A DNA stretch of 12,923 bases from Acidimicrobiia bacterium UBA1281 (lineage in GTDB: Bacteria > Actinomycetota > Acidimicrobiia > Actinomarinales > Actinomarinaceae), in assembly GCA_002308095.1 (NCBI GenBank), contig DBUV01000071.1:32048-44970 (forward strand), given 5' to 3'. The notes beneath the pieces are model-generated. The model saw nothing but the letters and a program-made list of their open reading frames with translations, had not been told where the DNA came from and searched no databases. Shown one piece after another: positions 6,608-12,685 of this stretch (position 1 is its first letter; each line of letters starts with the position of its first letter). The position numbers and the translations under genes are program-made.

Positions 6608-7216
6608 CTAAGAGTTGTTAAGCTTTTTGTACCATCTTGGTAGATTTTGTAGAAATTCTTCATAGTCATCTTCATCATCTAACTCAAAATAAAATTCTTT
6701 ATGGAAGACCTTCTCGCACTTAATTGACAAATCATGGAGAATTTCCATATGTTTTAAAAAACTATTTTTTCCATATGTAAAATTATTAAATTTTAAATTC
6801 CCACCAAAAATAGGTGTACCCCGATCTTTACTTTCTGTAATTACAATTTCTTTTGATTCACATAACTTTTTCCAGACACCCGCAAAGTGTTTTGTTATAT
6901 AAGGTAAATCACCATGAACAATTGTCCAATAGTTGTAATTATCTACTGCATTTATGAATTCTTTAACTTCTTCATTTAGCCCTTGTTTTTGGGATTGAAA
7001 ATTATTTAAGTTATTTAACTTACAGAAGAGTTCTACTTCAGGGCTATTACTAATAATATAGATACTTGTTTCCTCATCTGAGAATGCATTTACAAGATTT
7101 AATATAAGATTTTTTGCAAGGTCTATTCTTTCACTAGGAGTCAATAGGTCTGATAACCTAGACATAGGATTAACAAAATCTCTTATAGGAATTCCAATTA
7201 AAAAAGTTTTATTCAT
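6608..7216 (-). CDS. CofC/FbiD-like guanylyltransferase (F420 biosynthesis), probable
   Basis: This 202-residue protein resembles CofC/FbiD. That family joins GTP to 2-phospho-L-lactate, or in actinobacteria to phosphoenolpyruvate, to make the side-chain precursor of coenzyme F420. The order of weak motifs fits the family: a hydrophobic start IGIPIRDF (7-14), RLSDLLTPSER (20-30), IISNSPEVE (54-62), GLN (79-81), HGDLPYIT (101-108, matching the usual ADLP), SKDRGTPIFGG (129-139, matching DRxGT), FTYGKNSFLKH (146-156, matching FRYGxxSFxxH) and ELDDEDDYEEF (178-188, matching DIDTPEDL). The lysine usually found just before SRL is replaced by methionine (PMSRL, 17-21). The ATG at 7216 is the first in frame. 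The gene ends on the base next to a convergent tRNA and diverges from pyk, another phosphoenolpyruvate-using enzyme. Another small nucleotidyltransferase is the main alternative. Confidence 0.65.
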   Translation of the reverse strand: MNKTFLIGIPIRDFVNPMSRLSDLLTPSERIDLAKNLILNLVNAFSDEETSIYIISNSPEVELFCKLNNLNNFQSQKQGLNEEVKEFINAVDNYNYWTIVHGDLPYITKHFAGVWKKLCESKEIVITESKDRGTPIFGGNLKFNNFTYGKNSFLKHMEILHDLSIKCEKVFHKEFYFELDDEDDYEEFLQNLPRWYKKLNNS

Positions 7217-7259
7217 ATTCTTATTTTTGTTATACCATGCTATTAGGTTGGAAAATGAA
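7217..7259. promoter_or_regulatory. Shared divergent promoter region, CofC-like gene / pyk
   Basis: Forty-three bases separate the two starts. On the minus strand TGGTATAAC (7237-7229) is a good extended -10 (TGnTATAAC), placing transcription start about 5-6 bases before the ATG at 7216, so the CofC-like mRNA would be almost leaderless. On the plus strand the overlapping TGTTATACC (7228-7236) is also an extended -10-like sequence and would serve pyk. The two -10 elements use the same bases, so polymerase could not occupy both at once. A purine-rich AGGTTGGA (7245-7252) precedes the pyk ATG by about 7 bases. No operator or riboswitch fold is evident. Confidence 0.35.
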
Positions 7260-8654
7260 ATGAATAGAAAAACAAAAATAATTGCAACAGTTGGCCCAAG
7301 TGTTCAAACAAAAGAAAAAATACATGAATTAATAGAAGCTGGTGTAGATGTTCTGAGATTAAATTTTTCTCATGGAAGCTACGATGATCACAAAAATGTT
7401 ATATCTTGGGCAAGGGAATACCATAAACCTATTGCAATTATGCAAGACATCCAAGGCCCAAAGATTAGAACTGGCATAGCAGATGAAGGAACTGTATTTC
7501 ATCCCACGGAAAAGGTCGATATTACTAATTCAAAATCAATCTCAAATAGTTCATCTTTATTTATAAATTATGAAAACTTATTCAATGATATAAAAATCGG
7601 TGAAAGGGTATTTATCGATGATGGTCAGATTGTGTTGAGAATTGAAAGCCTTGAAGGTTCAACCATGAAGGCTTCAGTGGAAATTGGAGGAGAGCTTAGA
7701 GACAATCAAGGAGTTGCATTTCCAGACTCCAAACTATCTGTATCTGCAATAACTACTAAAGATAAAGAAGATTTAAATTTTGGAGAAGAAATAGGTGTCG
7801 ATATTGTCGCTGTATCTTTTGTAAGAAAAGCAGCAGATGTTAAAGAAGTTAGAGATATTGTTAAAAAAGGAATAAAAATCATAGCCAAGATAGAACTTAA
7901 AGAAGCTATGAAAAATCTAGATTCTATAATAGATGAAGCTGATGGCGTCATGGTAGCTAGGGGAGATTTAGGTGTACAGCTTCCTCTTGAACAAGTGCCC
8001 TTTGCTCAAAAAAAGATTCTAGATACTGCAAATTACAAAGGTAAAATATCTATCACTGCTACAGAAATGTTACAGTCTATGAAAAGTTCATTTAGACCAA
8101 CAAGAGCAGAGGTAACAGATATCACAAATGCGATACTTGATGGAACAGATGCAGTAATGTTATCTGCAGAAACTTCAATTGGAGAACATCCAAATATAGT
8201 TGTAAAAGTGATGTCCTCTATCTGTGAAGAAGCTGACTCAAATAATCATTACTCATCAATGAGATTTAAAACTCTTTCATCTGTTGATACTTTTGCTACC
8301 TCATTAGCGAAAGCGGCTGTTCAGGTAGCAAATGATATTGATGCTAAAGCAATCGTAGCTTACACTGAGACGGGAACAACACCTCTCTTAATTTCAAATT
8401 ACAGACCAAGTGCACCAATCATTACATTCAGTGCAAAAGACCTTACCTTAAGGCAAATGAATATTTTATGGGGTGTAGAGCAGACTAAAATTGAAAGATT
8501 TGATACAACTGAGGAAATGTTTGAAATTGCAGATTCTTGGCTACAAACCAATAAAAACTTTAAAAAGAATGATAAAGTTGTTATTGTTGCAGGAACACCT
8601 CCCAACCAAGAGGCAGCAACAAATTTATTACGAGTTATGAAAATAGGAGAATAA
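7260..8654 (+). CDS. pyk: Pyruvate kinase
   Basis: Pyruvate kinase transfers phosphate from phosphoenolpyruvate to ADP, giving pyruvate and ATP, the last step of glycolysis. With the ATG at 7260 the protein has 464 residues and the standard N-terminus (RKTKIIATVGPS). An in-frame TTG at 7227 would add 11 residues but lies in the promoter region and is rejected. Family blocks are LRLNFSHGSYDDH, MQDIQGPKIRTG, the signature IIAKIELKEAMKN with catalytic K210, GVMVARGDLG (229-238) for metal and substrate binding, and PTRAEVTDITNAILDGTDAVMLSAET. Small departures are TATEML where TATQML is usual, and GDLGVQLP where GDLGVEIP is usual. The C-terminal regulatory domain (from about residue 350) is complete. 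It leads an operon: its TAA shares one base with the next ATG. Confidence 0.97.
   Translation: MNRKTKIIATVGPSVQTKEKIHELIEAGVDVLRLNFSHGSYDDHKNVISWAREYHKPIAIMQDIQGPKIRTGIADEGTVFHPTEKVDITNSKSISNSSSLFINYENLFNDIKIGERVFIDDGQIVLRIESLEGSTMKASVEIGGELRDNQGVAFPDSKLSVSAITTKDKEDLNFGEEIGVDIVAVSFVRKAADVKEVRDIVKKGIKIIAKIELKEAMKNLDSIIDEADGVMVARGDLGVQLPLEQVPFAQKKILDTANYKGKISITATEMLQSMKSSFRPTRAEVTDITNAILDGTDAVMLSAETSIGEHPNIVVKVMSSICEEADSNNHYSSMRFKTLSSVDTFATSLAKAAVQVANDIDAKAIVAYTETGTTPLLISNYRPSAPIITFSAKDLTLRQMNILWGVEQTKIERFDTTEEMFEIADSWLQTNKNFKKNDKVVIVAGTPPNQEAATNLLRVMKIGE
8645..8649 (+). promoter_or_regulatory. Ribosome binding site inside the end of pyk
   Basis: AGGAG lies within the last pyk codons, 4 bases upstream of the ATG at 8654. 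It is the clearest Shine-Dalgarno in the window and fixes the start of the Nfu-domain gene. Many other starts here have weak or no such element. Confidence 0.6.
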
Positions 8655-8953
8655 TGGGACAAAAAATTGAGTTGAAAACTACCTCATTCAACAAAAATAT
8701 AATCTTTGATTTGAACCGATCATTATCTGGTCAGGATGGCATAACTTACCATAACATTGCTGATGCTTCACTTCATGACGAAGTAAGTGCACAGTTAGCA
8801 TTGAAATTGTTTAAATACTCTCAAGACATTGAGAGTATTTTTATTCAATCAAACATGGTTACGGTTAATTTTGATAAAAATTTAGGAACAGGTATTGATG
8901 AATTCTCAAAACAAATAGAAGATTTCTTCTTATATTACGGAGAAGAAGAATGA
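8654..8953 (+). CDS. Stand-alone Nfu N-terminal domain protein, probable
   Basis: This 99-residue protein resembles the Nfu/NifU N-terminal domain (Pfam Nfu_N). It has a strand of type NIIFDLNRSLS (15-25, matching the usual NPNALKF...R), then the helix DEVSAQLALKLFKYSQDIESIFIQSNMVTVNF (about 42-73), matching the xSPLAxxLFxIxGVxxVFIxxxFVTV pattern, and ends in a short acidic helix. It has no cysteine at all, so it lacks the CxxC iron-sulfur scaffold domain that follows this module in full-length Nfu. In Nfu proteins the N-domain helps recognise target proteins; what it does alone is not established to my knowledge. It overlaps pyk by one base and the epimerase gene by four, with a strong ribosome binding site, so it is firmly part of the operon. 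Gene is secure, family assignment moderate. Confidence 0.72.
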   Translation: MGQKIELKTTSFNKNIIFDLNRSLSGQDGITYHNIADASLHDEVSAQLALKLFKYSQDIESIFIQSNMVTVNFDKNLGTGIDEFSKQIEDFFLYYGEEE

Positions 8954-9885
8954 AGGTTGGTGTTACGGGCGCAAGTGGTTATGTTGGAAAAAAAGTTGTT
9001 AGAGAGCTTGAATCAAATAATCATGAGGTTTTAAAATTTGTAAGAAGACCTGTAAAAAATGAAAATGAAATTTATTGGAGCCCTTCTAAGCAAGAAATTG
9101 ATATTGATAAATTTCAAGAACTAGATGCAATAATTCATCTAGCAGGTGAGAGTATTGCTCCAAAAGACTTACTTGGATTCCTGCCTTTTTCTGGAGGACG
9201 ATGGAGTAAAGAAAGAAAATCAAGAATTTATTGGTCAAGAAAATGGGCATCTGATTTATTTGTTTCGACTTACAAATCCACTGATAATCATCCAAAAATA
9301 TTTATCACTGCTTCTGGAAATGATATTTACGGTGACCAAGGAGACAGAGTAGTTACCGAAGACACACCATTTAATAAAGGACAATTTTTACAATTAGTTG
9401 CAGAAGAATGTTGGGAAGAACCTCTATATGAATTAAAAAAACTTGGAGTAAGAGTCGTATCTGCTCGTGCTGGAATTATGCTCGGAAAAGGAAATGTTGC
9501 TACTGACATTTTCACACTGATAACAAAATTAAATATCGCAAGTCCTATTGGTAAAGGTACTCAATACTTTAGTTGGGTGTCTGTTAACGATGTCGCAAGA
9601 GCATATAATTTTTGCTTAGAAAAAGATGAACTAGAAGGTCCTGTTAATATCACATCTCCTGAACCATTGATGCAAAAGGATTTTGCAAGAATCATCGCTA
9701 AGGTAATGAATAAAGCTTATTTCTTTCCTCCAGTTCCTGAAGCTTTAATGAAGCTTGCAGTTGGGTGGGAGTTAGGAGAAAGTCTGGGACTAAACAGCAT
9801 CAGAGCTATACCTGAGAAACTACTCGCAGCTGGTTTTATATTTGACTATCCGACTCTTGAAACTCTAAAGGAAGAATTTGTATAA
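8950..9885 (+). CDS. TIGR01777-family NAD(P)-dependent epimerase/dehydratase
   Basis: This is an extended short-chain dehydrogenase of the YfcH/SDR39U1 type: a presumed cytoplasmic NAD(P)H-binding protein of unknown reaction. The Rossmann motif GASGYVG is at residues 7-13. The family block IIHLAGESIA (61-70) leads to RWSKERKSRIYWSR (84-97). RAGIMLG, SPIGKGTQYFSWVSVNDVARA and GPVNITSPEP are further blocks, and the C-terminal DUF1731-like segment includes PPVPEALMKLAVGWELGESL and KLLAAGFIFDYP. Length (311) is close to the usual 295-305. An extra segment of about 10 residues (KDLLGFLPFSG, 72-82) sits before RWSKER. The usual SAxxGYYG block reads TASGNDIYG (120-128): the second tyrosine (Y127) is kept, but the preceding GY is DI. 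The start overlaps the Nfu-domain gene by ATGA, and the stop shares one base with the next ATG. Confidence 0.9.
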   Translation: MKVGVTGASGYVGKKVVRELESNNHEVLKFVRRPVKNENEIYWSPSKQEIDIDKFQELDAIIHLAGESIAPKDLLGFLPFSGGRWSKERKSRIYWSRKWASDLFVSTYKSTDNHPKIFITASGNDIYGDQGDRVVTEDTPFNKGQFLQLVAEECWEEPLYELKKLGVRVVSARAGIMLGKGNVATDIFTLITKLNIASPIGKGTQYFSWVSVNDVARAYNFCLEKDELEGPVNITSPEPLMQKDFARIIAKVMNKAYFFPPVPEALMKLAVGWELGESLGLNSIRAIPEKLLAAGFIFDYPTLETLKEEFV

Positions 9886-10226
9886 TGTCTTCATATGAAG
9901 ATCGGATGTCAGAGAAGTACGGTTTTTTTTCAGATAATAAAAAAACAGTTGAAGAACAGCAGAATCTAGAAGAAGATAAATCATCAGAAAATTTTGAACA
10001 AGATAAAAGTGAAAATAACGAAAACAATTTGATTGTCCCTTTAGAGGCTTGGCAAACAGTTTTAAATCAATTAGGAAATCTTCATGAAGCTAATCAATTA
10101 ATGGCTGAGGCACGTGAAAGAGCTGCTAAATCAGAAGCTGAAGCAGAGTTTTTACGGGAAAAACTAAAAAACACTAGAGAACAATTAGAGGAATCTAAAA
10201 AAAGGAAAAGGTTCTTCTTTTTCTAG
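9885..10226 (+). CDS. Unrecognised 113-residue coiled-coil protein with basic-aromatic tail
   Basis: I do not recognise a named family. The ATG overlaps the epimerase stop (TAATG), and AAGGAAG about 12 bases upstream could serve as ribosome binding site. Residues 1-48 are very acidic and polar and probably disordered. A short hydrophobic block follows (LIVPLEAWQTVLNQLG, 49-64), then a long heptad-like helix rich in Glu, Lys and Ala (about 65-105), which should form a coiled coil. The end is KKRKRFFFF (105-113): five basic residues then four phenylalanines. Such a tail could touch a membrane or a partner protein, but this is inference. No signal peptide or transmembrane helix is seen. Codon use looks native. 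It is the last gene of the pyk operon and its TAG stop overlaps that of the convergent transporter gene. Confidence 0.78.
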   Translation: MSSYEDRMSEKYGFFSDNKKTVEEQQNLEEDKSSENFEQDKSENNENNLIVPLEAWQTVLNQLGNLHEANQLMAEARERAAKSEAEAEFLREKLKNTREQLEESKKRKRFFFF

Positions 10227-11437
10227 AACGTTTGTTTATCAGAAACACCTTTTATTATATAAAAGGAAATTGCAAGTAAAACAATGAGAACACCCATTGC
10301 AGCATTTCGACCATACCCCAGAGTGTTCACAACAAGACCCCACAATAGAGGCCCCAATATTGTTGCAAACCTGCCAACAGTTGAGTACAAACCATAAAAT
10401 TCTCCAAGGTGCTGTTCAGGACTTAGTCTCGTCATAAAAACTCTATCCACAGCAAAAATTCCACCAATATTAAATCCTCCTAGGACACCTGTAACATAGA
10501 TAAGCCATAATTGATTGAATTCAGTCGCAATAATTGCGATACTAAGAGAAGCCATCCAACATAATAAACTAATTAACGTTAATTTTCTTGGCCCATATCT
10601 ATCAGCCGCTTTGCCAAAAACATAGCCACCTATTATTGAAATAATGATTGCCAACCCCAGTAAGTTTTGGCTATCTTCAGGAGTTAAACCAACTTCTTCC
10701 ACTAAATATACAGCAAGTAAACCACTTATTAAGGTGTTGATTGCATCCGCATAAAAGAATCTTCCAACAAGAAATCTTGTTAATCCAGGATACTTTTTTG
10801 AGTGTTTCCATGACCGTATAACTAGAGAAATCGATTCAGTAACTTTAATTGTTGATTTTTTTTCACCTATCTTTTTTTCTTTAATAAATATAAATGCAGG
10901 AAGTGAAAATATTAAAAACATAATTGCAACTGATCTAAATATTTCAATATAGCTATATCCAAAACTTTGCAATAAAGTTGCTACACCAAAACCTAGTAAT
11001 GAGCCAACATAACCAAAAGCTACTCCCATACCAGATATTTTTCCTCTATTTTCAGAAGTGCTAACCGATACCAGCAGTGCATCGTAAACTACTGAGCCTA
11101 GGTTGAAACCAATCAACGAAATGATGAAAAGTAAGACTGAAATGTTTACATTAAACGTTCCAAGTAAAAATGTTGCAAATATGCATATCAATGTAGTTAT
11201 TAATAGCATAGGTTTTTTTCCTTGAGAACCATCTGATCTAGCTCCAACCCATGGTCCTAAAATTGCAACAATTACCATAGCACTGGAAGTAGCAAAACCT
11301 AAAGCTTGGTCAGTCCACCCTTGTTCGCTTACCAACCAAACAGAGAAGTATAATCCTGGAATAACAAAAGCATATACGGTGTTTGCCAAGTCAAAAAAGA
11401 GCCATGAATACAGACTTCTTTTTTGTATATTGTTCAT
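10223..11437 (-). CDS. MFS transporter, UMF1 (Atg22-like) type
   Basis: A 404-residue integral membrane protein, almost wholly hydrophobic segments with short basic loops, consistent with 12 helices of the major facilitator superfamily. The N-terminus SLYSWLFFDLANTVYAFVI (8-26) matches the UMF1 opening (SWxxYDFANSAF). After the second helix, GPWVGARSDGSQGKKP (61-76) corresponds to the MFS loop motif GxxxDRxGRRK. VYDALLVSVSTSENRGKISGMGVAFGYVGSL (about 117-147) matches the YNALLPxxA...GRVSGxGxAxGYxG block. A second copy of the loop motif, GKAADRYGPRK, starts the second half. The substrate of bacterial UMF1 proteins is generally unknown; efflux of small metabolites is the usual suggestion. The ATG overlaps the aminotransferase stop in ATGA, so the two are cotranscribed. 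Its TAG stop uses the same CTAG as the convergent coiled-coil gene. Confidence 0.87.
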   Translation of the reverse strand: MNNIQKRSLYSWLFFDLANTVYAFVIPGLYFSVWLVSEQGWTDQALGFATSSAMVIVAILGPWVGARSDGSQGKKPMLLITTLICIFATFLLGTFNVNISVLLFIISLIGFNLGSVVYDALLVSVSTSENRGKISGMGVAFGYVGSLLGFGVATLLQSFGYSYIEIFRSVAIMFLIFSLPAFIFIKEKKIGEKKSTIKVTESISLVIRSWKHSKKYPGLTRFLVGRFFYADAINTLISGLLAVYLVEEVGLTPEDSQNLLGLAIIISIIGGYVFGKAADRYGPRKLTLISLLCWMASLSIAIIATEFNQLWLIYVTGVLGGFNIGGIFAVDRVFMTRLSPEQHLGEFYGLYSTVGRFATILGPLLWGLVVNTLGYGRNAAMGVLIVLLAISFYIIKGVSDKQTF

Positions 11438-12624
11438 TTGAGACTTTTAATAGCCTTAGCGAATCTTTCTAAGCCTTCTTTAAGGTTTTCATCACTCAAT
11501 GCATATGAACACCTTAAGTATCCATTTTTCCCAAAGACTTCACCAGGTACAAAAGCTATGTAATGCTCATCCAGTAACCAATTACAAAAATCTATAGAGT
11601 TATTTACTCCGGGAATGACTTTGTCATTGCAGTAGTAACTTATATCTGGAAATAAGTAAAAAGCTCCTAATGGTTTAATAAGATTAACTTTTTCTATTTT
11701 AGAAAATTCTTCAATTGCAAACATCCTTCTTCTGTTAAAGCTTTTTTTCATAATTTCAGTCTCACCAAGACCATTCTTTAGTGCAGAATATGCTGCTATT
11801 TGGGACAAGTTTGACACATTTGAAGTTGCATGTGATTGTATTTTTTTTGCCATATTTATAACATCTGTATTTGCGATAATCCATCCAACTCTCCAACCAG
11901 TCATTGAATAAGCTTTGGCTACTCCATTAATTACGATAGTATTTTTCAAATCTGTATCATATTGTGCGGGTGATGGGGAAGTTGTGCCTTCGTATACAAG
12001 GTGTTCGTATAGTTCATCTGATAAAATCCAAATATCGTTTTCAAAAGCCCATTGGTAAATATCCTCAGCTTCCTTTTTAGAGTAAACAACACCTGTAGGA
12101 TTTGAAGGGGATACCCAAACTAAAATCTTGGTTTTATTTGTTTTTAGACTGTCTAATTGTGAAGTGCTTATTTTAAAGTCATCTTCAAAAGATGTATCAA
12201 CTATTACTGGTTCTCCACCAGAAATTTTTACTGCTTCTGGATAAGTAGTCCAATATGGTGCTGGAATTAAGACCTCATCTCCTTGATCTAAAATTGATAA
12301 AAAAGCTGTAAGAATTGCTTGCTTTCCACCATTGCTTACTAAAACATTATCATTTTGGATATTAATACCGGAATATAAATCACTAGTTCTTACAATCTCA
12401 TCTTTTAATATGTCTAATCCTGCAACTGGAGAATATTTATGATTAACTGGATCCTCAGCGGCAATTTGAACATCTTTGATTACATAATTTGGTGTTGGAA
12501 AATCAGGTTCTCCAGCTCCAAACCCAATTACAGGTTTACCTTGCTGTTTTAACAATCTAGCTTTATTAGATATTGCCATTGTTCCAGATGGTGTGATTAG
12601 TTCATTTAATTTGGAAATTTGCAT
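11434..12624 (-). CDS. aspC: Class I pyridoxal-phosphate aminotransferase, probable aspartate aminotransferase
   Basis: A 396-residue fold-type I aminotransferase of the bacterial Asp/prephenate type (subgroup I-gamma). Landmarks are GAGEPDFPTP (36-45), the PLP-phosphate loop SNGGKQAI (97-104), Y124 in PAPYW that stacks on the cofactor, N175 in SPSNPTG, D203 in LSDELYEH, the Schiff-base lysine K237 in VAKAYSMTGWR with R245, and the substrate-carboxylate arginine in GYLRCSYALS near the C-terminus. It would move amino groups between aspartate or a similar amino acid and 2-oxoglutarate. Prephenate, alanine or aromatic substrates cannot be excluded from sequence, so the gene symbol is tentative. 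The first ATG gives the standard family N-terminus and length. It is the first gene of a two-gene minus-strand operon with the UMF1-type transporter, an unexplained partnership that might mean export of a related metabolite. Confidence 0.9.
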   Translation of the reverse strand: MQISKLNELITPSGTMAISNKARLLKQQGKPVIGFGAGEPDFPTPNYVIKDVQIAAEDPVNHKYSPVAGLDILKDEIVRTSDLYSGINIQNDNVLVSNGGKQAILTAFLSILDQGDEVLIPAPYWTTYPEAVKISGGEPVIVDTSFEDDFKISTSQLDSLKTNKTKILVWVSPSNPTGVVYSKKEAEDIYQWAFENDIWILSDELYEHLVYEGTTSPSPAQYDTDLKNTIVINGVAKAYSMTGWRVGWIIANTDVINMAKKIQSHATSNVSNLSQIAAYSALKNGLGETEIMKKSFNRRRMFAIEEFSKIEKVNLIKPLGAFYLFPDISYYCNDKVIPGVNNSIDFCNWLLDEHYIAFVPGEVFGKNGYLRCSYALSDENLKEGLERFAKAIKSLK

Positions 12625-12685
12625 AATGTTATATTAATCATATTTAATTAAAAACTATGGTTGAGTCTTATTAAACTGTAGCAAT
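12625..12685. promoter_or_regulatory. Divergent promoter region, aminotransferase / folD
   Basis: This AT-rich 61-base gap separates the divergent starts at 12624 and 12686. On the minus strand TATGAT (12642-12637) is a fair -10, putting the start of the aminotransferase mRNA about 5 bases before its ATG. On the plus strand TAAACT (12672-12677) is 8 bases before the folD ATG, the spacing expected of a leaderless transcript. Neither has a clear -35, and no Shine-Dalgarno is visible for either gene. By-eye calls. Confidence 0.3.

Noticed and set aside
6379..6610. tRNA-flanked integration (attachment) site
   Set aside because: The repeated sequences are complete tRNA genes with tRNA-Gln between them; there is no integrase, no phage gene and no foreign-looking insert.
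7227..7259. Longer pyruvate kinase starting at TTG 7227
   Set aside because: The extra 11 residues precede the standard family N-terminus and lie on the likely promoter; ATG 7260 is preferred.
7706..8662. Two minus-strand open frames inside pyk (7706-7951 and 8399-8662)
   Set aside because: Shadows of a clearly coding pyruvate kinase gene; Ser/Leu/Ile-rich translations typical of antisense AT-rich coding DNA.
9086..10027. Open frames 9086-9295 (-), 9146-9352 (+), 9327-9515 (-) and 9836-10027 (-)
   Set aside because: All overlap the epimerase or coiled-coil genes in other frames, with no motif or start signal.
10201..10240. Bidirectional intrinsic terminator at the convergent stops
   Set aside because: The only inverted repeat has five mostly weak pairs with a nine-base loop and no G+C-rich stem; not enough to call a terminator.
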